Positions 39,447-50,810 of a DNA stretch of 64,000 bases are shown here, one piece after another (the stretch's first letter is position 1; the number at the start of each line of letters is the position of its first letter). Under the pieces are notes generated by a model, which saw only the letters and a list, made by a program, of their open reading frames with translations, was not told the DNA's origin and searched no databases. A program made the position numbers and the translations under genes. Location of the stretch: positions 1 to 64,000 of the forward strand of contig CAUYUJ010001408.1 in NCBI GenBank assembly GCA_963575745.1. Direction: 5' to 3'. The stretch is from Prorocentrum cordatum (Eukaryota; Sar; Dinophyceae; Prorocentrales; Prorocentraceae).

Positions 39447-39560
39447 ATCGCGTCGGTGTACAAAAAACACACACACCACCCCCGTCTACGGGGACCCCCT
39501 CCTGGTCTGCCTCGAGCATCGAGCTGCGATGGCCCGGGGCCCGACACTCGGCGAACCCGC

Positions 39561-39828
39561 CTCCTCCTCCTCCTCCTCCTCCTCCTCCTCCTCTTTCCTC
39601 CTCCTCTCCCTCCTCCCCTCCTCCCCTCCCTAACTCCTCCTCCTTCCTCCTCCTCCCTCCTCCTCCCTCCTCACTCCTCTCCTCTCCTCCTCCTCCTCCT
39701 TACCTCTCCTCTCTCCTCCTCCTTTTCCTCCTCCTCCTCCCTCCCTCCCTCCTCTACCCTCCTCCTCCTCCTCCTCCTCCTCCTCCTCCTCCTCTCCTCC
39801 TCCTCCTCCTCCTCACTCTCTCCTCCTC
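39561..39828. repeat. (TCC)n array with CT interruptions
   Basis: About 270 bp pyrimidine-only. Followed at 39835-39920 by two related segments containing gcccgtaggggccagg. Confidence 0.9.
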
Positions 39829-40507
39829 GGCACCTGTGCCACTCCTGTTTGCCCGTAGGGGCCAGGAGGAAAACAGGCGGGTAGCAGCCCGGTCGTCACC
39901 CCTGCTTGCCCGTAGGGGCCAGGGGGAGAGAAAAATGCATCTCGTCGCCAGCTCCCTCCTTGCGGTGGCCCGGCACGTACACCGCGTGCGCCTGGGCGGG
40001 GGAGCGGGTCCCCTGCGGGGGGCTCATCGGTGGACCCCGCACCCATCCCCCCCACGGCCAGGGTGCCCCGCCCTGGCGTGCGTGGGGGTGCGGAGTCGCC
40101 CGTGGGGAGTGGCGCCCCCTCGGGCGGCTTGGGGCGGCACGATGGTGTCGTTATCTGAGCCCTACGGGGCGGACGCAGCTCGGAAAACCGTGAGGTAGGT
40201 GGCGAGCTTGCTGGCCCTGCGAGTTGGGGGGAGGTAGGAGTTTTGCTGCTGCGGTGGGCTGAAGACCCCCGTGACGGCACAGTGGCATGTGGCTGCAGTT
40301 GCTTCTCTTCTTCTCCCTTCCTCCTCCTTGGCCCGTTTTGTGGAGGCCGCCTGGGGACCGTGCCTGGTGGGAGGCATGGGGCGGCACCCAACGTGGTGTC
40401 GTTTCGTGGAGAGCTCGCGTGCAGTCGGCGTCACCTGCCGCTTGCTTGCGCTCCTTTGCCCCTGGATGAACTGGCCACGCGTGTGGCATCGCAGCATGAT
40501 CCAGCAT

Positions 40508-40630
40508 GATCCTCCTCCTCCTCCTCCTCCTCCTCCTCCTCCTCCTCCTCCCTCCTCCTCCTCCTCCTCCTCCTCCTCCTCCTCCTCCTCCTCCTCCTCC
40601 TCCTCCCTCCTCCTCCCTCCTCCTCCTCAG
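40508..40630. repeat. (TCC)n array
   Basis: About 120 bp of TCC with three one-base shifts, preceded by duplicated atccagcatg. Confidence 0.9.
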
Positions 40631-40939
40631 GACACATCGAGCCTCTCCGAAGACGGAGGGCCCCATGACGGCGCCGCCGCGCCAGCGAGCCGCCCCAGCC
40701 CCCCGACGTTTGTGATTTCTTCAGAAGGGAGCGTTTTCTGCTGCTGCTGGCAGGCCTCCCCACGTTTTTGTTCAGCCAGGGGGGAAGGCAGCCTCCAGCT
40801 CCGAACCGCCCCCGCCCCCCCACCCACCCTGGTTCGTACAGGGGGTGGGGTGGGGGGTGGGGAAGCCCATTCCCCCCCCCGCCTCACTGTTCAGATCGGA
40901 GGGGGGGGGGGGGAAGGGGGGGGATCCCATTGCAGTTGG

Positions 40940-41500
40940 ATCCAGCCCTGGTAGGGCTCTCTGAATAGGGCTGGACCTAGCCCTTGGGGGGATCTAGTAA
41001 AGCTTGAGCGGGCACCATTCGGGTTGTTTGAAGGCTGGATCGATCTTCGATAGGGTTTTATCTGAGCTGGATTTTGACCATAGCTGGATCCTCGAAGAGT
41101 TGAGTCGATCAGTCGTGGAAAGTTAACCAAGACCTCGTAGGGTTGTGTTGAGATTGGGTCTAGACCGTAGCAGGATTTACTAGAGTTGAGTTGAACATTC
41201 CTACGATCCCATCAATGCTGGAACCAGCCCCTTTTCAAATGTCACGACATTTGGACCGAGCCCTCGTGGGAGTCGACTGGATTCTATTAGAGCTGAATCA
41301 ACTTCTGAGTAGCCGGATTCGATTAGAGCTGAACCGAGCTTTTGTAGGATACCATTAGAGCTGGACCCAGCTATCGTAGGATCTTGTTAGAGCTGGGTCT
41401 AGTGTCTTCTAAAGAGTTTGATCGAGCCCATATAATATGCATTTGCAATTGGATCCAATCCACACTTGCAGGATTCGATTAGAGCCGCTTCGAGCCCCCC
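40940..41500. repeat. Degenerate ~40-60-bp repeat (ttagagctg(g/a)a(c)c family)
   Basis: Recurring gattagagctgaaccgagc / gttagagctgggtctagt / gtaggat motifs at irregular intervals. No ORF of interest. Confidence 0.5.
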
Positions 41501-41744
41501 CGCTCCTCTCGGTTCCCGGGCGAGCTCGATTTTCTGGCGGGGGCGGGGGTGGGTCCAGTCAAGGGACGGTGGATCGCGCTCCCTCGATTCTCATGGCGTC
41601 GACCGCCAGAAGTATTGACCCATTCCCCGGGACCGGCGTTCCAGCCGGAGTCGTTATTTTGTTTTTGTTACGGCGGCCCCGAGGCCCGGCGAGGGCCCCC
41701 ATGCAGAGGCCGAAAGTTTTTCGAAATAACAATTGTTGTGATTA

Positions 41745-42420
41745 TTTCTTCGCTGTCGCGATTATCTCTTCACTGTCGCGATTATCTCTTCAGTGTCGCG
41801 ATTATCTCTTCAATGTCGTGATTATCTCTTCACTGTCGAGATTATCTCTCCACCTTCGTGATTATCTCTTCACTCTCGTGAAGTTGTTCGAAAAACCCAC
41901 TTGTGATTGTCTCTTCACTGTCGCGGTTATCTTTTCACTGTCGCGATTATCTCTTCACTGTCGGGATTGTCTCTTCACTGTCGTGATTATCCCTTCACTG
42001 TCGTGATTATCTTTTCACTGTCGTGATTGTCTTTTCACTGTCGCGATTATCTCTTCACTGTCGTGGTTGTCTTTTCACTCGTATAGTTGTTCGGAAAAAA
42101 AACCCTTTGTCGTGATTGTCTCGTCACTGTCGCGATTCTCTCTTCACTGTCGTGATGATCTCTTCACCGCCGGGAAGTTTATCGAAAAAACACGGTCGTG
42201 ATTGTCTCTTCATTGTCGCGATTATCTGTTCACTGTCGTGATTATCTCTTCACTGTTGTGATTGTTCCTTCATTGTCGTGATTATCTCTTCACTCTTGTG
42301 ATTATATCCTCATTGTCGTGGTTATTTCTTCACTGGCGCGATAACCTCTTCACCTTCGTGATTATTTCTTCACTGTCGCGATTACCTCCTCACTGTCGTG
42401 GATCTCTTTGCAAAACCCAC
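41745..42420. repeat. 20-bp minisatellite gtcgcgattatctcttcact
   Basis: About 30 units of a 20-mer (gtcg(c/t)gattatctcttcact), interrupted every 150-250 bp by a gttgttcg/gaaaaa(c)cc spacer (about 41880, 42085, 42170, 42405). The periodic spacers suggest a higher-order unit. The 189-aa ORF is a repeat translation. Confidence 0.9.
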
Positions 42421-42739
42421 TGTCGTGGTTATCTCTGCACCACTCGAAGGGGGTCTGGGCAGGACGGCGCGGAGACCACGGGGGATCGAGGGGGGGCCCT
42501 CGCCGACGCCGCCCCTTTGGCGTCAAGTCGGGCATGTGCTTCTGCAGGAGAAGTATTCCAACAGAGTTAAAAACAAGTCTGGGGATGATAAGAACAAGGT
42601 TTGAGTTTTCTTTGGCTGAGGTTGGGTATTCCCTACCTAGGCTCTGCCTAGAATGGTTCTTACTCTCTTTCTTAAAGGGGCCGGGCAGTGGGGCTCGCCT
42701 CGGGCGGTTCCCCCGGCATCCGCCTCGCGGTTCCCCCAG

Positions 42740-43355
42740 TTACGTCCGCTTAGCTTAGCGTTGCTTATCTTAGCTTAGCTTATTTCATCTTAACTTAGCT
42801 TAGCTTCATCTTAGTTCAGGTTTTTATTAGCTTAGTTTACCTTCATCTTAGCTTCGCTAAGCTTTAGCATAGCAGAGCACAGCATAGCATAGCGTAGCAT
42901 AACATTGCGCAGCGCAGCATATCATGGCATAGTCCAGCATAGCATAGCATAGCGCAGCATAGCGTAGCATCGCATAGCATAGCGCAGCACAGCACATCAC
43001 AGCAGAGCGCAGCATAGCATAGCATAGCATAGCATAGCAGCAACGCAAAGGCAAAGCGACAGCAGCGGTAGCAAAGCAAAGCACAAGCAACGCAAAGCAA
43101 AGCAAAGCAAAGCAACAGCAAAAGCAAAGCATATGACAAACAAAGCAAAAACAATGTGCGACAGATGCCGAGCTAGCCTCGCATAGCATAGCATAGCATA
43201 GCACAGCACAGCATAGCATAGCGCTGCATAGCAACGCATAGCATAGTATAACATAGCATAGCATAGCATAGCATAGCATAGCATAGCAAAGCGCAGCATA
43301 GCATGGCATGGCATGGCATATCATAGCATAGCAGAGCATAGCATAGCAACTACTG
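42740..43355. repeat. Pentanucleotide array (cttag)n then (agcat)n
   Basis: Begins as gcttagctta-type units (42750-42865), changes to agcatagcat/agcgcagcat, with a gcaaa-rich insert at about 43045-43145. The Cys/Tyr/Ala-rich minus-strand ORFs are repeat translations. Confidence 0.9.
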
Positions 43356-43411
43356 CTGCTTTCCTAGGGGCTCCAACTTCTAGGTAGGGCCGCACTGGGG
43401 GAGTCTGTCTC

Positions 43412-43660
43412 ATGCTTCGTCCAAGAAGCGCCTCGATAGGAGGACATGCCCGACCCACTTCCGGCGGGCCGCCGACGCCGCCGCCGCCCCGGCGGCGCCG
43501 CCAGGCCGCCCTCGCTCTGGGGGCCGCGGGCGCGCTCGCGCTGGCGGCCGCGAGGCCCGCCGGGGCCGGCCGCCGGGGCCCGCGGGTCGCGCGCGGGTTG
43601 CTGCCGCCCGAGGATGCGCGCGGGCGGGGCCCCGCCCGCAAGCAGCGGCGAGGCGCCAAA
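43412..43660 (+). other. Possible signal-peptide-like ORF segment
   Basis: The plus-strand reading RRRRQAALALGAAGALALAA then ARPAGAGRRGPRVARG has a basic start, hydrophobic stretch and basic tail before running into a GGA/GGGGGA array. It could be a first exon or plain GC-rich sequence. A family-B right arm (gacatgcccgacc) lies at 43442. Confidence 0.2.
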
Positions 43661-44130
43661 GGGGGAGGGGGAGGGGGAGGGGGAGGGGGAGGGCGGGAGG
43701 GGGAGGGGGAGGGCGGAGGAGGGGGAGGGGGGAGGGCGGGGGAGGGGGAGAGGGGAGGAGGAGAGAGGAGAGGAGGAGGAGGAGGAGGAGGAGGAGGAGA
43801 GGAGGAGGGAGGAGGAGGAGGAGGGAGGGGAGGAGGAGGAGGGGGAGGGGGAGGAGGAGGAGGGAGGAGGAGTGGGAGGGGGAGGGGGAGGGAGGGGGGA
43901 GGGGAGGAGGGGAAGGGGGGAGGGTGGAGGGGGAGAGGAGGAGGAGGAGAGGATGGAGGAGGAGGGAGGAGGAGGAGGAGGAGGAGGAGGAGGAGAAGGA
44001 GGAGGATAATGGATTATGGGTTGTGGACTATGGATTGGCCTGCCTCCGAAGAGGCAGGTCCGAGGAGGAGGAGGAGGATGAGGAGGAGGAGGAGGAGGAG
44101 GCGGAGGAGGAGGAGGAGGAGGACGATCCA
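43660..44130. repeat. (GGGGGA)n / (GGA)n purine block
   Basis: Hexamer ggggga at 43665-43760 grades into GGA to 44005. After a short insert that is partly duplicated at 47735-47775 (ttggcctgcctccgaagagg), GGA resumes to 44130. Confidence 0.9.
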
Positions 44131-44202
44131 AGGTTGAACGGGCGACGCGGCGTCACGAACCATGGCGCGTGGCGACGCCGCCCGAACCTGCCGCATGCGA
44201 CT

Positions 44203-44399
44203 CGACTGGAGTCGGGCCTGTCCCTCCACAGGAGGAGGATCCAAACATTGTAAAAAGATAGTCTGGGGACGGTCATTTGTTGGCCTTTTCTGTGGAGTAG
44301 TTCTGGACTTTTGCTCTGTTTCGTGGGCCTTCTCTGGCCTTTCTTTGTTTTGCTTTTTCGTCCTCGAAGGTCGGCCTGTAGGGGGACAGGCCCGGCCTG
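44203..44399. mobile_element. Foldback element family B, copy 2
   Basis: Left tcgggcctgtccctccacag then gaggaggatccaaacattg; right cggcctgtagggggacaggc. A further left-type arm (cgggcctgttcctcgacagg) sits just downstream at about 44428. Confidence 0.7.
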
Positions 44400-44924
44400 A
44401 GAGGCTTGACCGTGTAGGCTTACGTCGGGCCTGTTCCTCGACAGGGGGCATATTCCAGAACAGTAGAAATAGTAGAAAAAGTAATAGTGAAACATATTCA
44501 AGCATAGGAGTATGAGTCTGGGGGCTATTTCTTAAGTGTTTCCTTTTTTTAACCATTGTTGAGCATGTTTCGAGTATCGTTTGTTTTTCGTCTGGCGGCG
44601 TGGAGCGCGGAGAGAGCGCAGGGCCCCGGCGCGCGCAGGAGCAGAAGGGCTACGTCGGCAACGCGCTGGGGCGCCCCGCGCCCGCGCCGGGGATGGAGGG
44701 AGCTGCTCTCGGATGGACTACGCGTGAGAGTCCCAGAGATCCAGAGCATTGAAAAAAAACCAAGACGAAGGCCTTTCGCAGTTTTCAGCCTCTGGGGGCC
44801 CTCGCCAGGCCCCAGGACCGCCAACAGAAAAGGCCCAGGGTGAAAGACCGGTCCTGGGGAACGGGTCGAGGTTTCCGGGGATGGAGGGAGCAGCTCTCGG
44901 AGCGACCACGCTCGAAGAAGAAAC

Positions 44925-45110
44925 AAAAAGCACATAAACATCAACTCTTGGCGCTCCGCGCGGATTTCTTGGATCCGCGCCTGGGCCCCCCGGCGGCGCC
45001 TCCAGCGCCGCTCCTGGCGCGCTCCGCGCGCCAGAGGGGGGTCCAGCGGGAATCCAGGAAATCCGCGCGGAGCGCCAAAAGTTTACGTTTGTGTTTTTGT
45101 TGTTCTGTTC
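44925..45110. mobile_element. Hairpin element family C, copy 3
   Basis: Arms ttggcgctccgcgcggattt (left) and aaatccgcgcggagcgccaa (right), plus outer aacaaaaagcacataaacat against gtttgtgtttttgttgtt. The right arm has a few changes (gggaatccaggaaatcc), so one arm is decaying. Confidence 0.85.
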
Positions 45111-45123
45111 TTCTATACACATA

Positions 45124-45300
45124 AGAGTGACCGTTCGCCAGAGTGAACTTTGGTGCGGGCGCACTTGGGTCCCCCGATCGCTGAGCTCGATGCGACAGCA
45201 GCGGCTTGCGCGATTGGGTTTGGGATCCCCGCTCCCACCGAAAGCCGCGCAACAAGGGTCAAGCTTGCCCAGGGTCACTCTTGCGTGTAGCCGATCGGAG
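45124..45300. repeat. Interspersed element family H, copy 2
   Basis: taagagtgaccgttcgccag at the left, cactcttgcgtgtagccgat at the right, with internal gggtcccccgatcgctgagc. It adjoins the family-C copy on one side and a family-G copy on the other. Confidence 0.6.
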
Positions 45301-45309
45301 GAGGAAAAG

Positions 45310-45460
45310 TTTCCCATACCGCTACCCTTGACTCGTGTTCGCGTTTTGGGGCCTCCTGGGAGGCCCTCGTCACCACCGCTGGATTTGCTTCAAAATGTTG
45401 GTCAGACCGCACTCCAGGAGAGGTCTGGGAGTAGCGGTATCGGAACCTGCCTTGTCTCCC
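45310..45460. mobile_element. Foldback element family G, best-preserved single copy
   Basis: Left ataccgctacccttgactcg, then gggcctcctgggaggccctc, gtcaccaccgctggat, ggtcagaccgcactcc, gagaggtctggg; right gagtagcggtatcgg, the inverse of the left end. About 150 bp. The left half is the unit amplified at 48.6-50.8 kb. Confidence 0.7.
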
Positions 45461-45499
45461 CAAGGTCCCTCTCCCCGCCGATCTCCTCGCCCTCCCTTT

Positions 45500-45602
45500 C
45501 CCTCCTCCTCCTCCTCCCTCCTCCTCCTCCTCCTCCTCCTCCTCCTCCCTCCTCCTCCTCCTCCTCCTCCTCCTCCTCCTCCTCCTCCTCCTCCTCCTCC
45601 TT
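45500..45602. repeat. (TCC)n array
   Basis: About 100 bp of TCC with two CCC interruptions. Confidence 0.9.
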
Positions 45603-46384
45603 TGGCGCCGGCTCAGGGTCCCAGGTGGCCCAGCTCAGGCTCCGGCGAGCAGGAAAGGGTGGTGGAGAGATTCGAGGCTATGGGTTTGAGAAGTGCTTTC
45701 TTTTTATTCAGCCTCCAGGAGAGGCCGTCTTCGAGCCCCGATACCCTCAAAATCGGATCCAGGGTGAAAAACTGCACCAGATGGACCCTGCGAAGGGTCC
45801 GGCGCGGGCGGTGAGAAAACAGGTCGAAGAAGGGAGTCCAGGGCAGGTCCTCTCAGAATCAGTCCCCGAAGCCCTCCCGGGCTCGAGATCGTCAAGCTTT
45901 TCGAGCCGCGCCCAGCCCTGACGACAGGGGGGGCCCCTTCGCCCCCCCGGCCTGCTGGCCGCAACAAGAGCTGGGCCACCTCAGCCTCTCGGCCAGCTCC
46001 AACGTGGTGGGCCCGTGGCCGGAGACCACGCGCCTCCCCGTCAAGCGGCCTAACCAGTACAGGCCGTAGTTTGGCATCGCTTGGTATCTCTTGGAAGCGA
46101 GGGTGGTCAAAAGCGAGGTAGGTTTGTTTTCCCCCTAGAGAAGGGGGTCAGTGCGAGCGCGGGGTCAGGCAGAGCGCCGGATCTGGAAGGGTCCCGCAGA
46201 GCCAGGGGCTCCGTGGACCCGGGATCGGGCGCAGGATCCCGGAGGGTCTCTCACAGGATCTTGCCAGATCCTGCGGCGCACGGCTGACGCCGACCTGGGC
46301 CAGTGGATCCCCGATTTTGCGGGGCCCCAAGGTATACACCACCGCCACCACCATCTCCCTCATCCCCTCCCTCTCCCAGGGAAG

Positions 46385-46538
46385 AGGAGAGGAAGGTGAG
46401 GGTGGAGGAGGAGGAGGAGGAGGCGGAGGAGGAGGAGGAGGACGAGGTGGAGGAGGAGGGTGGAGGAGGAGGAGGAGGTGGAGGAGGAGGAAGAGGAGGA
46501 GGAGGAGGAGGAGGAGGGGGAGGAGGAGGAGGAGGAGG
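46385..46538. repeat. (GGA)n array
   Basis: GGA/GGT/GGC triplets, purine-rich, about 150 bp. Confidence 0.85.
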
Positions 46539-46626
46539 GGTCCGCACCGCTGGTTCTCGGCCACCGCCGCTCCGTCGCTCCGCTGGCCGCGGCGGGGGCG
46601 GCAGGCCGTTCCGACGCGGTCCGCGC

Positions 46627-46778
46627 TTTGTTTGTTTTTTGTATTTTTTTTTTTTGTGTTTTTTTTTTTTTTTTTTTTTTTTGCGTTTTTTGTTTTTTGT
46701 TTTTTTTTTTTTTTTTTTTTTTTTTTATTTTTTTTTTTTTTTGTTTTTTTTTGTTTTTTTTTTTTTTTTTTTTTTTTT

Positions 46779-46809
<31 letters not shown>

Positions 46810-46855
46810 TTTTTGTGTTATTTGTTTGCTTTGGTTTTTTTTTTCATTTCTTTTG
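46627..46855. repeat. T-rich tract
   Basis: About 230 bp of T runs broken by single G (rarely C or A). ORFs here are poly-Phe. It resembles the T tract at 50071-50240 and may be an expanded retroposon tail in minus orientation. Confidence 0.9.
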
Positions 46856-46884
46856 TGGGCGGGAGCGGGGAGGGACGGGGTCTT

Positions 46885-47025
46885 TGGCGCCAGATCTTGC
46901 AGGATCCTGCAGGGCCAGGCTCCCATTGTCCCGGGTTTGGGCGCAGGATCCTGCAGGATCTTGCAGGATCTTTCGCATTGACCCGGGTTTGGGTGCAGGG
47001 TCTTGCAGGATCTTGTCCGATTCTG
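46885..47025. repeat. Cluster of gatc(t)tgcaggatc palindromes
   Basis: gatcttgcaggatcctgcag-type units repeat here, with cccgggtttgggcgcagg spacers. Related sets occur at about 46180-46275 and 50960-50990. Confidence 0.6.
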
Positions 47026-47257
47026 AAAGCCTTGGCTGACCTCTGGGTTGACCCGGGTCAGGAGATCCCCGAGTGGTGCCCGCGGGGGCCCTCTGCTCGG
47101 AGCACCGCCAGCTGCCAGAGGAAGAGATGGCGATTTCGGGGGTTCCCAGAACACCATTCCCAGGCCACATTTTGAATGCCAGAGGAGGAGATGGCGATCT
47201 CGGGGGCCATGTCTCGTTTTTCCGAGGGAGGGCCCTCGTCGCCACGGCCGGATTCTA

Positions 47258-47494
47258 GGCCTCCCAGATGGGGTCGGAGCAGATGGGGTCGGAGGATCGC
47301 GCCGCATCGCCGATGCGTCGCCGATGCGGCTCGATGCGGAGCCCGATGTTCTCCACGCCGACGTCGCCGATGCATCGCCGACGTCGACGATGCATCGCCG
47401 GTGCATCGCCGATGCATCGTTGATGCATTGTCGGTGTATCGGCGATGCGGAGCGATCCTCCGACCCCATTTACTCCGACCCCATTCGGGAGGCC
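47258..47494. mobile_element. Foldback element family A, copy 4, nested in a family-G element
   Basis: Left ggcctcccagatggggtcgg, right accccattcgggaggcc. The core is rich in gatgcatcgccgacgtcg. It interrupts a family-G element: cgtcgccacggccggattc lies just before it, and ggattcgcccagaagtcttg with the rest of family G just after. ggattc at 47250-47255 and 47501-47506 is a candidate target-site duplication. Confidence 0.85.
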
Positions 47495-48054
47495 TTTTAT
47501 GGATTCGCCCAGAAGTCTTGGCCAGGCCGCACCGCAGGAGAGGTCCGGGGAGGTGCGGCATCGGTGTCTGCCGGTTGCCCACAGCTGGGGCTTCGGCGAC
47601 GGCTCGGACCCTCCACTCGCACACGCTCTGCGTCGGGCCACCTGCGACGTCGCGCGAGGCAATCAAGACACCTCGCGTCCAGGCAGCGTCACTTGCGCCA
47701 CAGATCCCCCCGGGCGAGGAGCGGCGATGCTGGATGCTGGTTGTTGGATTGGCCTGCCTCCGAAGAGGCAGGTCCGAGAAGTACTGGGTGAACCGCGAGG
47801 GTCAGAAACACGAATTTGCCACGCAGCTGGACACGGTGATACAGTGCTCGCCCTTCACATCAAAGTTGTCAACGTCACACCCGAAGGAGTTTTCAAAGCT
47901 TTCCTCAAAGACACCGACGATTTCTCAGAAGGCGCGAGGGCTTCTGAGAAGGCCCGCCGCCCTTCTGAGAGCGCCTCCTCCTTCTGACCCCCCCCCCCCT
48001 GCTGGCCGCCGCATGGGGGGGCAGGAAGAAAGGATGGAGTGGAACGGGGGAAGG

Positions 48055-48145
48055 GGGGAGGAGGAGGAGGAGGAGGAGGAGGAGGAGGAGGAGGAGGAGG
48101 AGGAGGAGGAGGAGGAGGAGGAGGAGGGAGGAGGAGGGGGGGGCA
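48055..48145. repeat. (GGA)n array
   Basis: About 28 GGA units. The ORF reading RYVTLWTNFMLGFFGSLYG just downstream (about 48172-48228) might be a short exon but has no supporting context. Confidence 0.85.
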
Positions 48146-48589
48146 GCGAAGGCCAGGGCCTCGGACGCTCCGCAGGTACGTGACCCTGTGGACCAACTTC
48201 ATGCTGGGCTTCTTCGGCTCGCTGTACGGCAGGGGCCGGGCGGGGAAGGAGGGGAAGCGTGAGGATGGTACGCGGGGAGGCCCCCAAGAGGCCCCCAAAG
48301 GGCCCCCAAGAGGCCCCGAGAAGCTTCAAAACTCGCTCCACAAGGCGCCCGAGAAGCATGCCAAGATACCCCTGATGACATGTATCCAAGAAGCCTCTGG
48401 CCACCTCACCTTTGGGATAACCCCCCGTCGACGGCACTCCCGACGGGAGGGCCTCTCGTACACGGCGGGACGGCTCCCGAGACGCCGCCCGCCTCCTGCT
48501 CAGCGAGGGCCAAGCGTGAGGATGGCACGCAGGGAGGAGGGACAGAGCAGGAACAGGTGCCTCGTCTTTACCTTCTTGGGCCACGGGCC

Positions 48590-50810
48590 TCCCAGGTCAG
48601 AGCAGAAACAGGTGCCGATACCGCTACCCTTGCCTCGGCTTCCCCTTCTTGGGCCCCGGGCCTCCTGGGTCAGAGCAGAAACAGGTGCCGATAACCGTCA
48701 CCGTCACCCTTGCCTCGTCTTCACCTTCTCAGGGCCTCCCGGGTCAGAGCAGAAACAGGTGCCGATACCGCTACCCTTGCCTCGTCGTCCCCTTCTTGGG
48801 CCCTTAGCCTCCTGGGTCAGAGCAGAAACAGGTGGCGATACCGCTACCCTTGCCTCGTCTTCGCCTTCTTAGTGCCTCCCGGGTCAGAGCAGAAGCAGGT
48901 GGCGATACCGGTACCCTTGCCTCTTCTCCACCTTTTTAGGGTAGGGGCTCCTGGGTCAGAGCAGAAACAGGTGCCGATACCGCTACCCTTGCTTCGTCTT
49001 CCCCTTCTTGGGCCCGGGCCTCCTGGGTCAGAGCAGAAACAGGTGGCGATGCCGCTACCCTTGCTTCGTCTTTACCTTTTTAGTGCCTCCTGGGTCAGAG
49101 CAGAAGATCGTGCCGATACGGCTACCCTTGCTTCGTCTTCACCTTTTTACTGCAGGGCCTCCTGAATCAGAGCAGAAACAGGTGCCAACCGCTACCCTTG
49201 ACTCGTCTTCACCTTTTTAGGGCCTCCTGGGTCAGCGCAGAAACAGGTGCCGATACCGCCACCTTTGCCTCGTCTTCACTTTCTAGGGCCTCCTGGGTCA
49301 GAGCAAACACAGGTGGCGATACCGCTACCCTTGCTTAGTCTTCACTTTTTCAGGTCATCTTGGGTCAGAGCAGAAACAGGTGCCGATACCGCTACCCTTG
49401 ATTCGCCTTCCCCTTTTTTGGCGTCCTGGGTCAGCGCAGAAACAGTTACCGATACCGCTACCCTTGCCTCGTCTTCACCTTCTTGGGCCCCGGGCCTCTT
49501 GGGTCAGAGCAGAAACAAGTGGCGATGCCGCTACCCTTGTCTCGTCTTGACCTCTTTAGGGCCTCCTGGGTCAGAGCAGAAACAGGTGCCGATACCGCTA
49601 CCCTTGTCTCGTTTTCACCTCCTGAGGGCCTCCTGGGTCAGAGCAGAAACAGGTGGCGATGTCGCTAGCCTTGCTTCGTCTTCACCTTTTTAGGGCCTCC
49701 TGGGCCAGAGCAGAAACAGGTGCCGATACCGCTACCCTTGCTTAGTCTTCACCTGTTAGGGCCTCCTGGGTCAGAGCAGAAACAGGTGCCGATACCGCTA
49801 CCCTTGCCTCGTCTTCACCTTTTTGGGGCCTCGTGGGTCAGAGCAGAAATCGGTGCCGATACCGCTACCCTTGCTTTGTCCTCACCTTTTTAGGGCATCC
49901 TGGGCTAGAGCAGAATCAGGTTCCGATACCGCTACCCTCGCTTTGTCTTCACTTGTAAAGGGCCTCCTGGGTCAGAGCAGAAACAGGTGCCGATGCCGCG
50001 ACCCTTGCTTCGTCTTTACCTTTTTAGTGCCTCCTGGGTCAGAGCAGAAGATCGTGCCGATACGGCTACCCTTTTTTTCTTATTTTTTTTTGTTTTTTTT
50101 TTTTATTTTTTTTTTTTTTTTTTTTTTTTTGTTTGTTTTTTTTTTTTTTTTTGTTTGTTTTTCTTTTTTTGTTTTTTGTGTTTTTTTTTTTTTTTGCTTT
50201 TTTTTCTTTTTGTTATTTTCTTTTCTTTTTTTTTGCTTCGTCTTGAACTTTTTAGGGCGTCCTGGGTCAGCGCAGAAACAGTTGCCGATACCGCTGCCCT
50301 TGCTTCGTCTTGACCTTCTTGCAGAGCCTCCTGGGTCAGAGCAGGAACAGGTGCCGATACCGCTACCTTTGCCTCGTTGTCTTCTTTTTGGGCCTCCTGG
50401 GTCAGAGCAGAAACAGGTGCCGATACCGCTACCCATGCCTCGTCTTCACTTTTTTAGGGCCTCATGGGTCAGAGCAGAAGCAGGTGTCGATACTGCTACC
50501 CTTGCTTCGTCTTGACCTTTTCAGGGCCTCCTGGGTCAGAGCAGAAACAGGTGCCGATACCGCTACCCATGCCACGTCTTCCCCTTTTTCGGGCCTCCTG
50601 GGTCAGCGCAGAAACAGGTGCCGACTCCGCTACCCCTGCTTTGTCTTCACCTTTTCAGGGCCTCCCGGGTCAGAGCAGAATCAGGTGCCGTCTCCGCTAC
50701 CCTTGCTTCGTCTTCACCTTGTCAAGGGCCTCCTGGGTCAGAGCAGAAACTAGGTGCCGACGCCGCTACCCTTGCCCCGTCTTCCTCTTTTCGGGCCTCC
50801 CGGGAGGGCC
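48590..50810. repeat. ~68-bp minisatellite, about 30 units, derived from family G
   Basis: Each unit has ggcctcctgggtcagagcag, aaacaggtgccgataccgct and acccttgcttcgtcttcacc. Unit length varies from about 63 to 75 bp. At the right end (50800-50880) the array runs into the rest of family G (ggccctcgtcgccacggctg, gcgcatcctgggagagg). So the left half of a dispersed element has been amplified. Long ORFs through it are repeat translations. Confidence 0.9.
50071..50238. repeat. T-rich tract inside a minisatellite unit
   Basis: About 165 bp of T runs with G/C interruptions, sitting exactly between ctaccctt and tgcttcgtctt of one 68-bp unit. No unit sequence is lost on either side. Confidence 0.85.

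Noticed and set aside
41745-42420. CRISPR-like array (short repeats with spacers)
   Set aside because: Repeats are contiguous 20-mers without unique spacers, and the genome is eukaryotic.
46460-47175. Poly-Phe membrane-like ORFs
   Set aside because: Translation of the T-rich tract.
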